A stretch of 64,000 bases of DNA from Rahnella rivi (GTDB taxonomy: Bacteria; Pseudomonadota; Gammaproteobacteria; Enterobacterales; Enterobacteriaceae). Below are positions 52,601 through 61,448 of this stretch, in pieces (position 1 is the first letter of the stretch; each line of letters begins with the position of its first letter). The DNA lies in NCBI RefSeq assembly GCF_019049655.1, contig NZ_JAFMOX010000063.1, positions 237,129 through 301,128 on the forward strand, given 5' to 3'. The translations under genes and the position numbers were made by a program. The notes under the pieces were generated by a model. That model was not told where the DNA came from, made no database searches, and was given only the letters and a program-made list of their open reading frames with translations.

Positions 52601-55600
52601 CGCTCGGCTCCGGCACCCTGACCGCGCAAAACAACAACGACACCACGTTTGACGGCACTCTCACCGGCACCGGCGGCATCACCAAAACCGGCACCGGCAC
52701 GCTGACGCTCAGCAACAGCGGCAACAGCGTGGGTGCGGCGGACATCGCCGCCGGTATTTTGCATCTGACGCAAACCGGTACATTCAGTGCGGCCAGCTTG
52801 CTGGTCGATACCGGTGCCACGGCGCAGCTCGACAGCAATGCGCTTATCGCCACCACCGGCACCTCGACCGTGAACGGGACGCTGGATGTCACCCTCGGCG
52901 GCAGCGCACCGATGCTCACCGCCGCAGACGCCACTCTGGGCAGCAACGCCGCGCTGACGGTCACCGGCTTTACGCCGCTGGCGGCCACCAAAGCCAGTGA
53001 TCTGAACGGGGCGCGTACGGTGATCATTCAGACCACCGGCGGTATCACCGGTGATTTCGCCACGGTCAGCGGCATCACGGCGAGCGATGTCGACTACATC
53101 ATCAACAGCGCGCGCAAATCCGCCGACGGCAACAGCTACAGCGTGGGCAGCGAGCTGACCTGGAATGCCGGGCCGACGCTCGCTTCCGGCAATTTTACGC
53201 TGACAGACGCCAGCGACACCTTTGACGCAGACGTGGTGCTGGCCGATCAGAGCGCCAGCAGCACCGGCTGGGATGGCACATCGCTGACCAAACTCGGCGC
53301 AGGCAATCTCACGCTGTCTGCCGCCAACACTTACACCGGCGGGACGACTGTGCAGGCCGGTACGCTGACCACGGGCATTGAGAACGCGATTGCCACCAGT
53401 GACACTGTCACCGTTGCTTCAGGTGCCACGCTGGCACTGAACAATTTCAATCAGCTGGTTCAGGATCTGAGCGGCGCGGGGATTATCACGCTGGGCACCG
53501 GCACGCTCTCGGCGCAAAACAATACCGATACGACGTTTGACGGGCAACTCACCGGCACCGGCGGTCTGACCAAAACCGGTACCGGCGTACTGACGCTGTC
53601 CGGCCTGACCAACTCGGTCGGGGACACCAGCGTCAGCGCCGGCACGCTGCATCTGACCCAAAACGGCATGTTTAACGTGGCGGGTCTGAATATCGACAGC
53701 GGCGCAACCTTACAGCTGGATGCAAATGCCCAGACGACGGCCAGCGGCAGCGCGGTCATCGACGGCACGCTGGATGTGACGCTGGGCGGCACGGCACCGT
53801 TGCTGACTGCCACCGATGCCACGCTCAACGCCACCAGTTCGGTGCTGAATATCTCCGGCTACACCAGCGGTCCGGTGGCGAAAGCCAGCGATCTGGACGG
53901 TGCGCGCACCGTGGTCATTCACACCACCGATGGCATCACCGGTGATTTCGGTTCGGTGGTGGGCGTGGGGGCGGGCAGCGCGGATTACATCATCAACGAC
54001 GCGAAAAAATCTACCGACGGTCTGGATTACAGCATCGGCAGCTCGCTGGCATGGAATGCCGTCGCACCGCTTTCCTCCGGGACCTTTACCCTGACGGACG
54101 CCAATACCTTTGACGTTGACGTGGTGCTGGCCGATCAGGCGGCGAATGGCACGCTGTGGGACGGAAAATCGCTGACCAAAGCGGGCACCGGCACGCTGAC
54201 GCTTTCGGCGGTGAATACCTACACCGGTACCACGCATTTAACCGGCGGCACCTTACAAACCGGCATCGCCAACGCGCTGGCCGACAGCAGTGCGTTAGCG
54301 CTCAGCAGCGGAACGACGTTCGATCTTAATGATTTTGATCAGCAGGTGCAGAACATCGGCGGCAGCGGCGATATCACGCTCGGCAGCGCCACACTCACCA
54401 TGCAGAACAATAGCGATTTCGGGATGAACGGGGTCATCAGCGGCACCGGCGGTCTGGTGAAAGAAGGCACCGGCACGCTGACGCTGGCCGGGGTGAATAC
54501 CTATTCTGGCGGAACGGTGATCAATGCCGGGCGACTCAGTATCTTCAATGAAGGCGCACTTGGCGCGTCTTCCGGCGGTGTGACCATCAACAACAACGCA
54601 GCATTTGATATCGGTGTACCGGGGGAATTTGACCACAACATCACGTTGGGCACCGATGGCGGCACCATTATCGCTACCGCAGGGGTGAATCTCGCTGGCG
54701 TGATCGACGGCACCGGCCACCTGACCACGCAGGGCATTATCGACGTGACCGGCGAGAACACTTATACCGGCGGCACCACCATTAACACCGCGTCAACGCT
54801 CTCCCTGGGCCGTGGCACCACCACCGGCAGCATTGTGGGGGATATCACCAACAACGGCATCCTGGCACTGACCCGCAGCAATGATTTCACCGTTGCGGGT
54901 CTGATCAGCGGCAGCGGCAGGGTGGATGCGCTCGGCGCGGGCACGGCGACCTTAACCGGTGCGAACACCTACACCGGCGGTACCAACGTGTTCGGTGCGC
55001 TGCGTCTGACCGGTGACGGCGCGCTCGGCACCGACGGGGTGTCTGTCGCCTCGCCAGGCTCTTTACATATCGATGCGCCGAACGGCGGCAGTTACACCTT
55101 CACCCAGGCGCTGACCGGTAACGGTACGCTGCTGGCGAATCTGGCTGCCACCACTGACACCTTCGCTTTCGGCGCAGCAACCGGCAGCGCCTTTACCGGC
55201 ACGGTCGAATTAGGTCAGGGCCAGTTCTCACTCTCCGGTGATAACACCACGGCGCTGACACAGGCGACATTGCAGCTTGATGCGGGCAACGTCACCACCG
55301 TCGCCCCAACAGATCAAACCATCGGTAATTTAACCCTTAACGGCGGCACCCTGGCCTGGAGCGGCCAGACACCGCCAGGATCGCCACTCGGCATTGTGAA
55401 TGTCACCGACCTGACGCTCACCAGCGGCAACGTGCAGGTGGATGTGCCGGTGACCAGCGGGCTGCCTAATCCGGTGCCTTCGCCGGGCGTCAACCTGCTG
55501 GCGCAGGATGACGGCGAGATCCAGTCTCAGCTGATCGCCGCCGGTGGCACCGTGACCGGCGATGCTTCCTCGCTGACGCTGACCGACAGCGCCGGGCAGG

Positions 55601-58600
55601 TGGTGAATAATCCGCAGACGCTGGCGATCACCGAAGGCGGCACCACGGTTGCCAACGGCAGCTATGATTTCATGCTCTCCACCGGGGCGAACAACGACGG
55701 CCTGTATCTCGGTTACGGCCTGAAAGGGCTGGATCTGCTGAGCGGGCAGACGTTGCATCTGGCAACGGACAGCGGCTCGGCGTCTTCCGGCGCGGTGCTC
55801 AACGCACAACTGACCGGCAGCGGTAATCTTGATGTCAACGGCAGCGCCTCTGCCGGACAGACGCTGACCCTCAGTAACGCCGGCAACAGCTATACCGGCA
55901 CGACCACGGTCAGCGGCGGTACGCTGGTGGCGGGCAGTGATAATGCCCTCGGCGCGACCTCTGAGCTGTTATTGCAAGGCACCACCGGGTTCGATCTCAA
56001 CGGCAAAACCCAGACAATCGGCACCCTGAGCGGGGCGAGCGGATCCACGCTGAACGTCAACGGCGGTAACCTGACCCTAAGCCAGGGCGGCCAGAGTGAC
56101 GGCATGCTGTCCGGCGCCGGTAATCTGACGGTCAACGACGGCACCCTGACCGTTAACGGCGCGAACAGCGGCCTGAGTACGGCGGTGATCCTCAATAATA
56201 CCGCACAGGCACTGCTCAGCGACGTGGCGGCGCTCGGTACCGGCAGCATCAATCTCAACGGCACCACCACCGGCGTTCAGCTTGACGGCGCAACCGGCAC
56301 GCTGGCGAATTCGCTCAGCGGTAACGGCGTGGTCGGGATTCAGGGCGCATCGGCGGTGACGCTTTCCGGCGATAGCAGCGGGTTTGGCGGCACCTTTACG
56401 ACCGATATCAACAGCAGCCTGACGGCAGGCACGGCGCAACATCTGGGCACCGCCGCCATCAGCAACGACGGCGCACTGGTGCTCGACACCGCCACCGACT
56501 GGACATTCAACAACGTGGTTAGCGGCGGCGGTACGCTCGAGAAATCGGGCACCGGTAACCTGTCCATCGGCAGCAGCAACACCTACACCGGCGGTACTAC
56601 CGTCAGCGCGGGTACACTGACGCTGACCAACGCGCAGGGTGCGGGCACGGGCGCAGCGACCATCGCTGCACCGGGCACGCTGGCGGTCAGTCTGACCGGC
56701 GGCAATTTCAGCAATGCCATCGATAACAGCGGGTTACTGACCCTCAGCGGTGCAGGTAACACCCTGAGCAGCGCGATCACCGGCAGCGGCACCAACCAGA
56801 TTTCAGCCACCGATCTCGTCATCAGTGGCGATAACAGCGGATTTACCGGCGTGTGGGATCTGGCCTCCGGCAGCACTTCCACCGTCGCCGCTGAACAAAA
56901 TCTTGGTGCGGGCAGTGTGCTGCTCAACGGCACGCTTAACGTGGCACCGGCAAGCGGCGATTTTGTATTTGATAATGCGCTGACCGGGCAGGGCGCGATG
57001 AACGTTGCGATGGCGACAGCGGTTGACCGCTTCTCCTTCGGCGCGGACAGCGGCACGGCCTTCGCCGGGCTGGTGAATCTCGGGCAGGGCGCGTTTACCT
57101 TGTCCGGCACGGACACGCAGGCGCTGACCAGCGCCACGCTGCAAAACCAGTCGGCCAATATCGTGGTCGGCGCGGGGACGCAGGCCATCGGTAATCTGGC
57201 GCTGAACGGCGGTACTGCTGCGTTTGACGTGCTCACCAGCACGCTGATCACCACCAACCAGCTGGCGCTGAACGGCGGTGAAATTCGGGTTGCCGGGCTG
57301 GAAACGCAGCCCGATCCGGCCAACGCCATCGGCGAACCTCTGCTTCAGCAGGATGACATCATTGGCGATCCGCTGATCCTCTCGCAGGGCAATACCGGCT
57401 CTTCTGCCAACCTGACGCTGACCGATGCCCTGGGTAACGTGCTGGCACCGACCACCGCCGATGTGTCGCAGTTCGGCAACGTGGTGGGGATCGGTACCTA
57501 TAACTACGGCCTCACCGGCAGCAATCTGCAAGGGCAGACCGGCCTGTTCCTGTACTCCGGCCTGGTGAAACTCGATTTGCTGGCAGGCCAGCAGGTTTCT
57601 CTGGTGCAGGATGCCAGCGCGCCGCTTGGCGGTAACGAGATGCACGCGCTGATAACCGGCGCTGGCGGGCTGAACGTGGACGTGGTGACAACGGCCACGC
57701 TCAACAACCCGCGTAACGATTACACCGGCAAGACCACGGTCACCAACGGCACCCTGCGTCTGGGCTTTGATCACACGCTGGGCAACACCTCCGCGGTGGA
57801 TCTGCTGGGCACCAGTCAGCTGGATCTGAACGGCAGAACGCAGAGCATCGGCGCACTGAACAGCGCGGCCGGTACCACGGTGAATCTCAACGGCGGTACC
57901 CTGACCATCACCGACAGCCAGCGTACGGCGGGCGACACCAACGGCGGCACCGTCACCGGGCGTCTGACCGGCAGCGGCCAGCTGATTGTTGACCCGAGCG
58001 TGCTGACCGTTGATGGCGCGAACCCGAACCTGTCGGCGGCTACGCTTATCACCGGCGGCTCGGAAGTGCGCCTTAACAACGTGCAGGGTCTGGGCACCGG
58101 CAGCATCACCATGGATGCCGCCAACGACCTGCTGACCTTCGACACCTTCAACGGCCAGACTGCCAGCGGCTCGCTGGATAATGTGCTGACGGGTGCGGGT
58201 TCCGTACGGCTTCTCAGCAGTGAAGTGATCAGCCTCGGGGCGGATAACAGCGCCTTTAACGGTAATTTCACCGTCGGCAATGACGCCACGCTGGTCGCCT
58301 CGCAGGCGGCGAATCTCGGCACGGCGGGCATCACCGACAACGGTTTGTTGCAGATCGACAATGCCGCCGACATGACGCTTGCCAACAGCGTGACCGGCAG
58401 CGGCGGATTGCTGAAAACGGGCGCAGGCGCTCTGACGGTTTACCAGCCTGCCTATTCCGGCACCACGGCGATCAACAGCGGAGCGCTGATCGTCGGTAAC
58501 GGCACGCAGGCCGGGGCAAAACTGGGGGCGGACGGGGCCGGAGAGGTCAGCGTGGCTTCGGGCGCAACGCTTTCCGGCGACGGCACCGTGAGCGGCAATG

Positions 58601-60045
58601 TCACCAACAGCGGAACCGTTGCCGCGCTTAACAGCCTCTCGGCTTACGGCTCGGCGGCAGCCAGCGTACTGAACCTTAGCGGTAATCTGACCAACAGCGG
58701 GCTGCTGCAACTGGCAGGCGGCGCGGTCGGCAACACCTTAACGGTCGGCGGTAATTACATCGGGGGCGGCGTGCTGGCACTGCAAACCGTGCTCGGCGGC
58801 GATAACTCGGTGACGGATAAACTGGTGGTGGCGGGCGATACGTCCGGCACCACGCAGGTGACGGTGAAAAATGCCGGAGGCAGCGGCGCGCAGACCAGTA
58901 CCGGGATCCAGGTGGTGGATGTCGGCGGGCAATCGAACGGGGTGTTCAGCCTGAATGGCCGTGCGGTGGCGGGTGCGTATGAATATCAGCTGGTGAAAAA
59001 CAGCGCCAACGGCGACTGGTATCTGCAATCCGGGACCACCGGACCGCAGCCGCCAGAGCCACCGACGCCGGAACCGCCAACACCGACGCCATCTTCCAAC
59101 ACCTACCGTCCTGAGCCGGGTGCCTATCTGGCTAACCAGCGGGCGGCACAGAACATGTTCCTGCACACGCTCTATGACCGTTCGGGCGCGGCGCGCAGCA
59201 GCCAGGATACCGACACGGCCAAAGGCTGGGTCCGTCTGGGAGGCGATTACACCAAACAGAAGAGCAACGGCGGGTTGTACGATGAGAAAACCCACACCAC
59301 GCTGGTGCAGCTCGGCAGCGATTTGTATCAGCTCGACGGCGTCAACGGCGACCAGATCAATGCCGGTCTGATGACGGGGTACGGGCATTCCAGCAGCAAC
59401 GCCAGCGTGAAAAACAGCAGCTACGAGGCCAAAGGGCAGGTTAACGGTTACAGCATCGGCGCTTACGGCACCTGGTACGCGCAGGCCGACCGCGTCAGCG
59501 GCGCGTATGTAGACAGCTGGATCCAGCACGCCTGGTACAAAAATGACGTCAACGGCGACAGCCTGCCGCATGAGTCTTACGACAGTCAGGGGACGGATGT
59601 CTCGCTCGAAACCGGTTACGGCTTCGCGCTGAAACAATCCGATGAAGTCCGCTGGGTGGTCACGCCTCAGGCGCAGCTGGTCTACAGCCACTACGAAACC
59701 GACGGACATACTGAACAAAACGGCACCCGTATCAACGCCAACGGCGACGACGGCATCAGAACCCGTATGGGTGTGCGCCTGAGCCGCCAAAACACGGTGA
59801 AACTCAACAGCGCTCAACCGTTCGTAGAGGTGAACTGGTACAACGGCAAACCGGCATCAGACAGCGTGGACTTCAATCAGGTTCGCTTTGAAAATGCCAC
59901 GTCGGTTAACCGCTACGAAGTAAAAGCCGGGGTGACCGGTTCCATCAGCCAGAAATGGCAGACCTGGGGACAAGTCAGCAGCACCTGGGGCGACAATGAC
60001 TATCAGGGCTATCAGGGGATGGTGGGCGTGAAATACCAGTGGTAA
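49657..60045 (+). CDS. Giant type Va autotransporter adhesin
   Basis: Protein of 3,462 residues, far larger than typical autotransporters (about 900-1,500). A long basic-then-hydrophobic signal (cleaved near Ala45 in NAYA) is followed by two cysteines (CDTGTVTC) and a beta-helical passenger of about 3,080 residues, rich in Gly, Thr, Ser and Asn. Its recurring motif is GTGTLTLSGANTYTGGT, the autotransporter-associated beta-strand repeat. A proline-rich linker (PQPPEPPTPEPPTPTP, residues ~3,130-3,147) leads to the C-terminal barrel (YRPEPGAYLANQRAAQ to the terminal YQW). ATG at 49657 has a good ribosome binding site; the frame opens at 49579 but that start is unsupported. Likely a surface adhesin or biofilm protein. 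Ligand unknown. Single gene, terminator follows. Confidence 0.93.
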   Translation: MLSTQHAVISNKRKRELKDYSLNKLYIALKIIIISSTIGMPNAYAVDLPSADAGCDTGTVTCTVTSALGTDFTVTSDITSSGDAIDADATVTGSTFTVNNGISVIGGAGGAGFNFATGSSNNTVTNNGTIQGDFGINFNGGSDFTVINNGLVNSNGGLSSYGLGNFGSGFTLTNNEGATISAVHTVIQSSEDSNGVTINNAGAITPDDGTGGVAIKLYGSNNILNLNTSSAITGDIQFDVNQVNNSINLLGGSLDTGTFSNYVNNNTVNLLNINAPGKTWDISGTLPVAGAIQLQSGNVVVTGTLSNSGSGGTTIANGASLQIGNGGLTGSLNDDVINDGTLTFNRAIASTFSGNINGNGSVVQAGSGITNLASIGTWSGGTQVTSGTLNGMGATDALGSGAISVTNGAILQLGDTSTFTNYNFSASGLSLEASTLRMYGSQATALPAEVSYLFGNLTAPIALSNSTLQFDQFAAANIIFDGDINASNTSSLNYVADNGAHTLAMNGNLTGSGTFSINMSENNTPESLGLSFNGTANNYTGTMSLNGDAYIVDVNTPLGQASWSVTGPQTLNFNGANTHVVTALSSAANSIVNITDAGTTLQVGAGTVNGAIGGSGSLLKTSTGILALDGVNTYLGSTKISGGTINLGVADAIAASKSVEVDVNTTLGMKSFDQVLQDLTGAGTITMGSGDLTAQNTADTLFTGKISGTGDLIKTGTGVLTLSGLTNSVGATSVNAGTLHFAQIGDFATTGLTVNTGATAQLASTAQVVSTGATDIEGTLDVTLGGSTAKINSDTATLGSGSALSVTGFNPVAATKASDLSAARTVIIQTTNGITGDFATVNGLTPSGVDYYFNDAKLSADSKTYSLGSELAWTSGTAQATGNFTLTGAGDAFNVDVALGDETANGATWDGKSLTKLGAGNLTLSAANTYTGSTDIQAGTLTTGIDNAFATSSSVNVATGATLALNNFNQTAQDLTGAGAVTLGSGTLTAQNNNDTTFDGTLTGTGGITKTGTGTLTLSNSGNSVGAADIAAGILHLTQTGTFSAASLLVDTGATAQLDSNALIATTGTSTVNGTLDVTLGGSAPMLTAADATLGSNAALTVTGFTPLAATKASDLNGARTVIIQTTGGITGDFATVSGITASDVDYIINSARKSADGNSYSVGSELTWNAGPTLASGNFTLTDASDTFDADVVLADQSASSTGWDGTSLTKLGAGNLTLSAANTYTGGTTVQAGTLTTGIENAIATSDTVTVASGATLALNNFNQLVQDLSGAGIITLGTGTLSAQNNTDTTFDGQLTGTGGLTKTGTGVLTLSGLTNSVGDTSVSAGTLHLTQNGMFNVAGLNIDSGATLQLDANAQTTASGSAVIDGTLDVTLGGTAPLLTATDATLNATSSVLNISGYTSGPVAKASDLDGARTVVIHTTDGITGDFGSVVGVGAGSADYIINDAKKSTDGLDYSIGSSLAWNAVAPLSSGTFTLTDANTFDVDVVLADQAANGTLWDGKSLTKAGTGTLTLSAVNTYTGTTHLTGGTLQTGIANALADSSALALSSGTTFDLNDFDQQVQNIGGSGDITLGSATLTMQNNSDFGMNGVISGTGGLVKEGTGTLTLAGVNTYSGGTVINAGRLSIFNEGALGASSGGVTINNNAAFDIGVPGEFDHNITLGTDGGTIIATAGVNLAGVIDGTGHLTTQGIIDVTGENTYTGGTTINTASTLSLGRGTTTGSIVGDITNNGILALTRSNDFTVAGLISGSGRVDALGAGTATLTGANTYTGGTNVFGALRLTGDGALGTDGVSVASPGSLHIDAPNGGSYTFTQALTGNGTLLANLAATTDTFAFGAATGSAFTGTVELGQGQFSLSGDNTTALTQATLQLDAGNVTTVAPTDQTIGNLTLNGGTLAWSGQTPPGSPLGIVNVTDLTLTSGNVQVDVPVTSGLPNPVPSPGVNLLAQDDGEIQSQLIAAGGTVTGDASSLTLTDSAGQVVNNPQTLAITEGGTTVANGSYDFMLSTGANNDGLYLGYGLKGLDLLSGQTLHLATDSGSASSGAVLNAQLTGSGNLDVNGSASAGQTLTLSNAGNSYTGTTTVSGGTLVAGSDNALGATSELLLQGTTGFDLNGKTQTIGTLSGASGSTLNVNGGNLTLSQGGQSDGMLSGAGNLTVNDGTLTVNGANSGLSTAVILNNTAQALLSDVAALGTGSINLNGTTTGVQLDGATGTLANSLSGNGVVGIQGASAVTLSGDSSGFGGTFTTDINSSLTAGTAQHLGTAAISNDGALVLDTATDWTFNNVVSGGGTLEKSGTGNLSIGSSNTYTGGTTVSAGTLTLTNAQGAGTGAATIAAPGTLAVSLTGGNFSNAIDNSGLLTLSGAGNTLSSAITGSGTNQISATDLVISGDNSGFTGVWDLASGSTSTVAAEQNLGAGSVLLNGTLNVAPASGDFVFDNALTGQGAMNVAMATAVDRFSFGADSGTAFAGLVNLGQGAFTLSGTDTQALTSATLQNQSANIVVGAGTQAIGNLALNGGTAAFDVLTSTLITTNQLALNGGEIRVAGLETQPDPANAIGEPLLQQDDIIGDPLILSQGNTGSSANLTLTDALGNVLAPTTADVSQFGNVVGIGTYNYGLTGSNLQGQTGLFLYSGLVKLDLLAGQQVSLVQDASAPLGGNEMHALITGAGGLNVDVVTTATLNNPRNDYTGKTTVTNGTLRLGFDHTLGNTSAVDLLGTSQLDLNGRTQSIGALNSAAGTTVNLNGGTLTITDSQRTAGDTNGGTVTGRLTGSGQLIVDPSVLTVDGANPNLSAATLITGGSEVRLNNVQGLGTGSITMDAANDLLTFDTFNGQTASGSLDNVLTGAGSVRLLSSEVISLGADNSAFNGNFTVGNDATLVASQAANLGTAGITDNGLLQIDNAADMTLANSVTGSGGLLKTGAGALTVYQPAYSGTTAINSGALIVGNGTQAGAKLGADGAGEVSVASGATLSGDGTVSGNVTNSGTVAALNSLSAYGSAAASVLNLSGNLTNSGLLQLAGGAVGNTLTVGGNYIGGGVLALQTVLGGDNSVTDKLVVAGDTSGTTQVTVKNAGGSGAQTSTGIQVVDVGGQSNGVFSLNGRAVAGAYEYQLVKNSANGDWYLQSGTTGPQPPEPPTPEPPTPTPSSNTYRPEPGAYLANQRAAQNMFLHTLYDRSGAARSSQDTDTAKGWVRLGGDYTKQKSNGGLYDEKTHTTLVQLGSDLYQLDGVNGDQINAGLMTGYGHSSSNASVKNSSYEAKGQVNGYSIGAYGTWYAQADRVSGAYVDSWIQHAWYKNDVNGDSLPHESYDSQGTDVSLETGYGFALKQSDEVRWVVTPQAQLVYSHYETDGHTEQNGTRINANGDDGIRTRMGVRLSRQNTVKLNSAQPFVEVNWYNGKPASDSVDFNQVRFENATSVNRYEVKAGVTGSISQKWQTWGQVSSTWGDNDYQGYQGMVGVKYQW
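51670..54333 (+). repeat. Three consecutive 888-bp (296-codon) repeats inside the autotransporter
   Basis: Homologous codons at 51670, 52558, 53446 and 54334 (the Phe of the FDQ/FNQ-type motif before VLQDL, TAQDL, LVQDL and QVQNI) are spaced exactly 888 bases apart. Each unit carries the same order of blocks: DL-x-GAG, LTKTGTG-like strand, GTLDVTLGGS, KASDL-x-x-ART, GITGDF, DAKKS-like turn, GSELAW-like, DGKSLTKLGAG, TYTG. Residues within units differ considerably although length does not. Confidence 0.85.
55210..58500 (+). repeat. Second, larger duplication (about 615-625 codons) in the passenger
   Basis: Two diverged copies, roughly 55.1-56.9 kb and 57.0-58.5 kb. Matching landmarks are LGQGQFSLSGD (55210) and LGQGAFTLSGT (57079), 1,869 bases apart, and LDLLSGQT (55729) and LDLLAGQQ (57571), 1,842 bases apart. 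The same block order follows in both, ending in a GAGALTV/GTGNLSI-type strand. Copy lengths differ slightly. Confidence 0.7.
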
Positions 60046-60057
60046 ACCGCTGAGCAG

Positions 60058-60091
60058 AAAAAAAGCCGGGAGCGAATGCCCCGGCTTTTTT
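60058..60091. terminator. Bidirectional terminator
   Basis: AGCCGGG and CCCGGCT arms with a 9-base loop, an A-run on the left and a T-run on the right. It serves both the autotransporter and the facing lipoprotein gene. Confidence 0.88.
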
Positions 60092-60106
60092 ATGTGTTGC
60101 GAACGG

Positions 60107-60751
60107 TTATTTGCTGCAACCGTCCAGTTGCGGGTAATTGCGGCACACCAGCATGAGTTTCTTTTTCGGTTCGAAGCCATTTTTCAGCATGCATGCCTGC
60201 AGTTGTTTGGTGTGTCCGATGTTAGGCATCGCCAGCCGCGAACCCAGCGGTTTCGGATAGCCACACTGGTACATCACCGGTAACGCAATTGCATCATTTT
60301 CCGATGAATGGGAAAAATGCAGCGAGGCACCGGCTTTACGCCAGCTGATGAGCTCGTATTCCCGCGTGCCTGAACCGGGTTTGATCGGGTGTAATCCGCT
60401 GTCTGCGACAAAAGGCAGCGATTCAATTTCCTGGTTCGTCAAAGGGCGCCCCAGCTGTTTGGCCCGGCAGGCGGGTGTGTCCTGGTAGACATCACAAATG
60501 TGAAAACCATGTTTATAGGTAAATCCTTTGGCTTCCATGCACTGGTAATACAGCACTGATTCGTTATCGGTAAAATCAGGTTCCGGCCCCGGCAGCGGCA
60601 CCCCGCATTGCCCCATCGCCACACGCGCATCATCTATCGTGGAGTGGGGGCGCTGCCACTGGGTTAAATCCGGCGGCGGCGGGCAGCCGGTAAGCATAAA
60701 CACCGAGCCGACCAGTGCCGATCGGAAAAGCAGAGACGAGATGCGAGGCAT
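60107..60751 (-). CDS. Cysteine-rich lipoprotein of unknown function
   Basis: Protein of 214 residues with a lipoprotein signal (FMLTGC, Cys23) followed by PPPPD. The mature part contains about ten cysteines, arranged so that two halves resemble each other: MGQCGVPLPG with YYQCMEAKGFTYK and CDVYQDTPAC, and YQCGYPKPLG with LQACMLKNGFEPK and CRNYPQLDGC. This internal repeat suggests two related disulphide-bonded domains in the periplasm. Function unknown. It faces the giant autotransporter gene across a shared terminator. Confidence 0.8.
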   Translation of the reverse strand: MPRISSLLFRSALVGSVFMLTGCPPPPDLTQWQRPHSTIDDARVAMGQCGVPLPGPEPDFTDNESVLYYQCMEAKGFTYKHGFHICDVYQDTPACRAKQLGRPLTNQEIESLPFVADSGLHPIKPGSGTREYELISWRKAGASLHFSHSSENDAIALPVMYQCGYPKPLGSRLAMPNIGHTKQLQACMLKNGFEPKKKLMLVCRNYPQLDGCSK

Positions 60752-60930
60752 AAAAAATCCCTTTTAATTATCATGTTATAGATTTCTCAGCCGCCTTTTA
60801 GCAGACGGGCGCGAGGTAAGAATACCGTTATGACATGCTTTCTCAGGGATTGCGAACGTTCCGAACATTCCTATTTCAGGGTTATCATTAGCTTGCTAAT
60901 ATTAATGCTTGCTCAAATAGGGAGGTTGAT

Positions 60931-61116
60931 ATGGCAGAGAAAGACGCATATTCGATTTTACTGGAAGCTTCTCATGGAAAACTTTGCTCAGCAGACCTCT
61001 ATAAAGGGAAACCGATCAGTTCGGTGATTAACGTGGCGCTGGACGCCATTATTGATTTAGAAACTGAAGTGAAGAGATTGAAATTTTTGCTCAGGCAGCG
61101 AAACATTGAATACTGA
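60931..61116 (+). CDS. Small soluble protein of unknown function
   Basis: Protein of 61 residues (MAEKDAYSILLEASHGKL to RQRNIEY) without signal or membrane helix. It has a strong AGGGAGG ribosome binding site 6 bases before the ATG, which supports it as a real gene. The last 25 residues are amphipathic and may form a coiled coil (DLETEVKRLKFLLRQR). A hairpin follows the stop codon. No recognised domain. Confidence 0.68.
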   Translation: MAEKDAYSILLEASHGKLCSADLYKGKPISSVINVALDAIIDLETEVKRLKFLLRQRNIEY

Positions 61117-61128
61117 TCGCTTCAGTCA

Positions 61129-61153
61129 ACGCCGGGCATCACGTGCCCGGCGT
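61129..61153. terminator. Perfect 10-bp hairpin between small genes
   Basis: ACGCCGGGCA and TGCCCGGCGT arms with a 5-base loop, in the gap between the small gene and the facing DUF1272 gene. No T-run; resembles a REP-type palindromic unit or a shared terminator. Confidence 0.6.
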
Positions 61154-61179
61154 CACTCATCCCCTCATTCTTACTCTTC

Positions 61180-61419
61180 TTACGAAGCACACCCTGCCGG
61201 TTTATAAACCCGCGTGGTTGACGCCGGGTTATTTGCCAGTTTATTGGCGGGTCTGCGCGGGCGGGCCACCAACTCCCCGCCACAGTTAGGGCAGATTCCG
61301 TGAAGTTTCTCTCCGGCGCAGGGCACGCAGAACGTGCATTCAAACGAACAAATTCTCGCGTCAGCGGCAGGTGGCAGATCGGTATTGCAGCATTCACAGT
61401 TAGGTCTGAGTTCCAGCAT
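61180..61419 (-). CDS. DUF1272 cysteine-rich zinc-binding protein
   Basis: Protein of 79 residues with the DUF1272 pattern MLELRPNCECCNTDLPP, then ICSFECTFC, C-x-x-C and GICPNCGGELV, giving about nine cysteines that likely bind two zinc ions. ATG at 61419 with AAAGGA nine bases upstream; a longer frame lacks support. Widespread single-domain family of unknown function, possibly a DNA-, RNA- or protein-binding zinc finger. It lies 29 bases downstream of the MFS gene and could be co-transcribed with it. Confidence 0.85.
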   Translation of the reverse strand: MLELRPNCECCNTDLPPAADARICSFECTFCVPCAGEKLHGICPNCGGELVARPRRPANKLANNPASTTRVYKPAGCAS

Positions 61420-61448
61420 AGAATTTATCCTTTTACGGGTGGCGGTTT

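Noticed and set aside
56803..58710. 635-codon minus-strand open frame inside the autotransporter gene
   Set aside because: It is a shadow of the GC-rich, low-complexity repeat coding on the plus strand. The predicted protein is compositionally odd and has no start signal. Other long minus-strand frames between 51.3 and 59.8 kb have the same cause.
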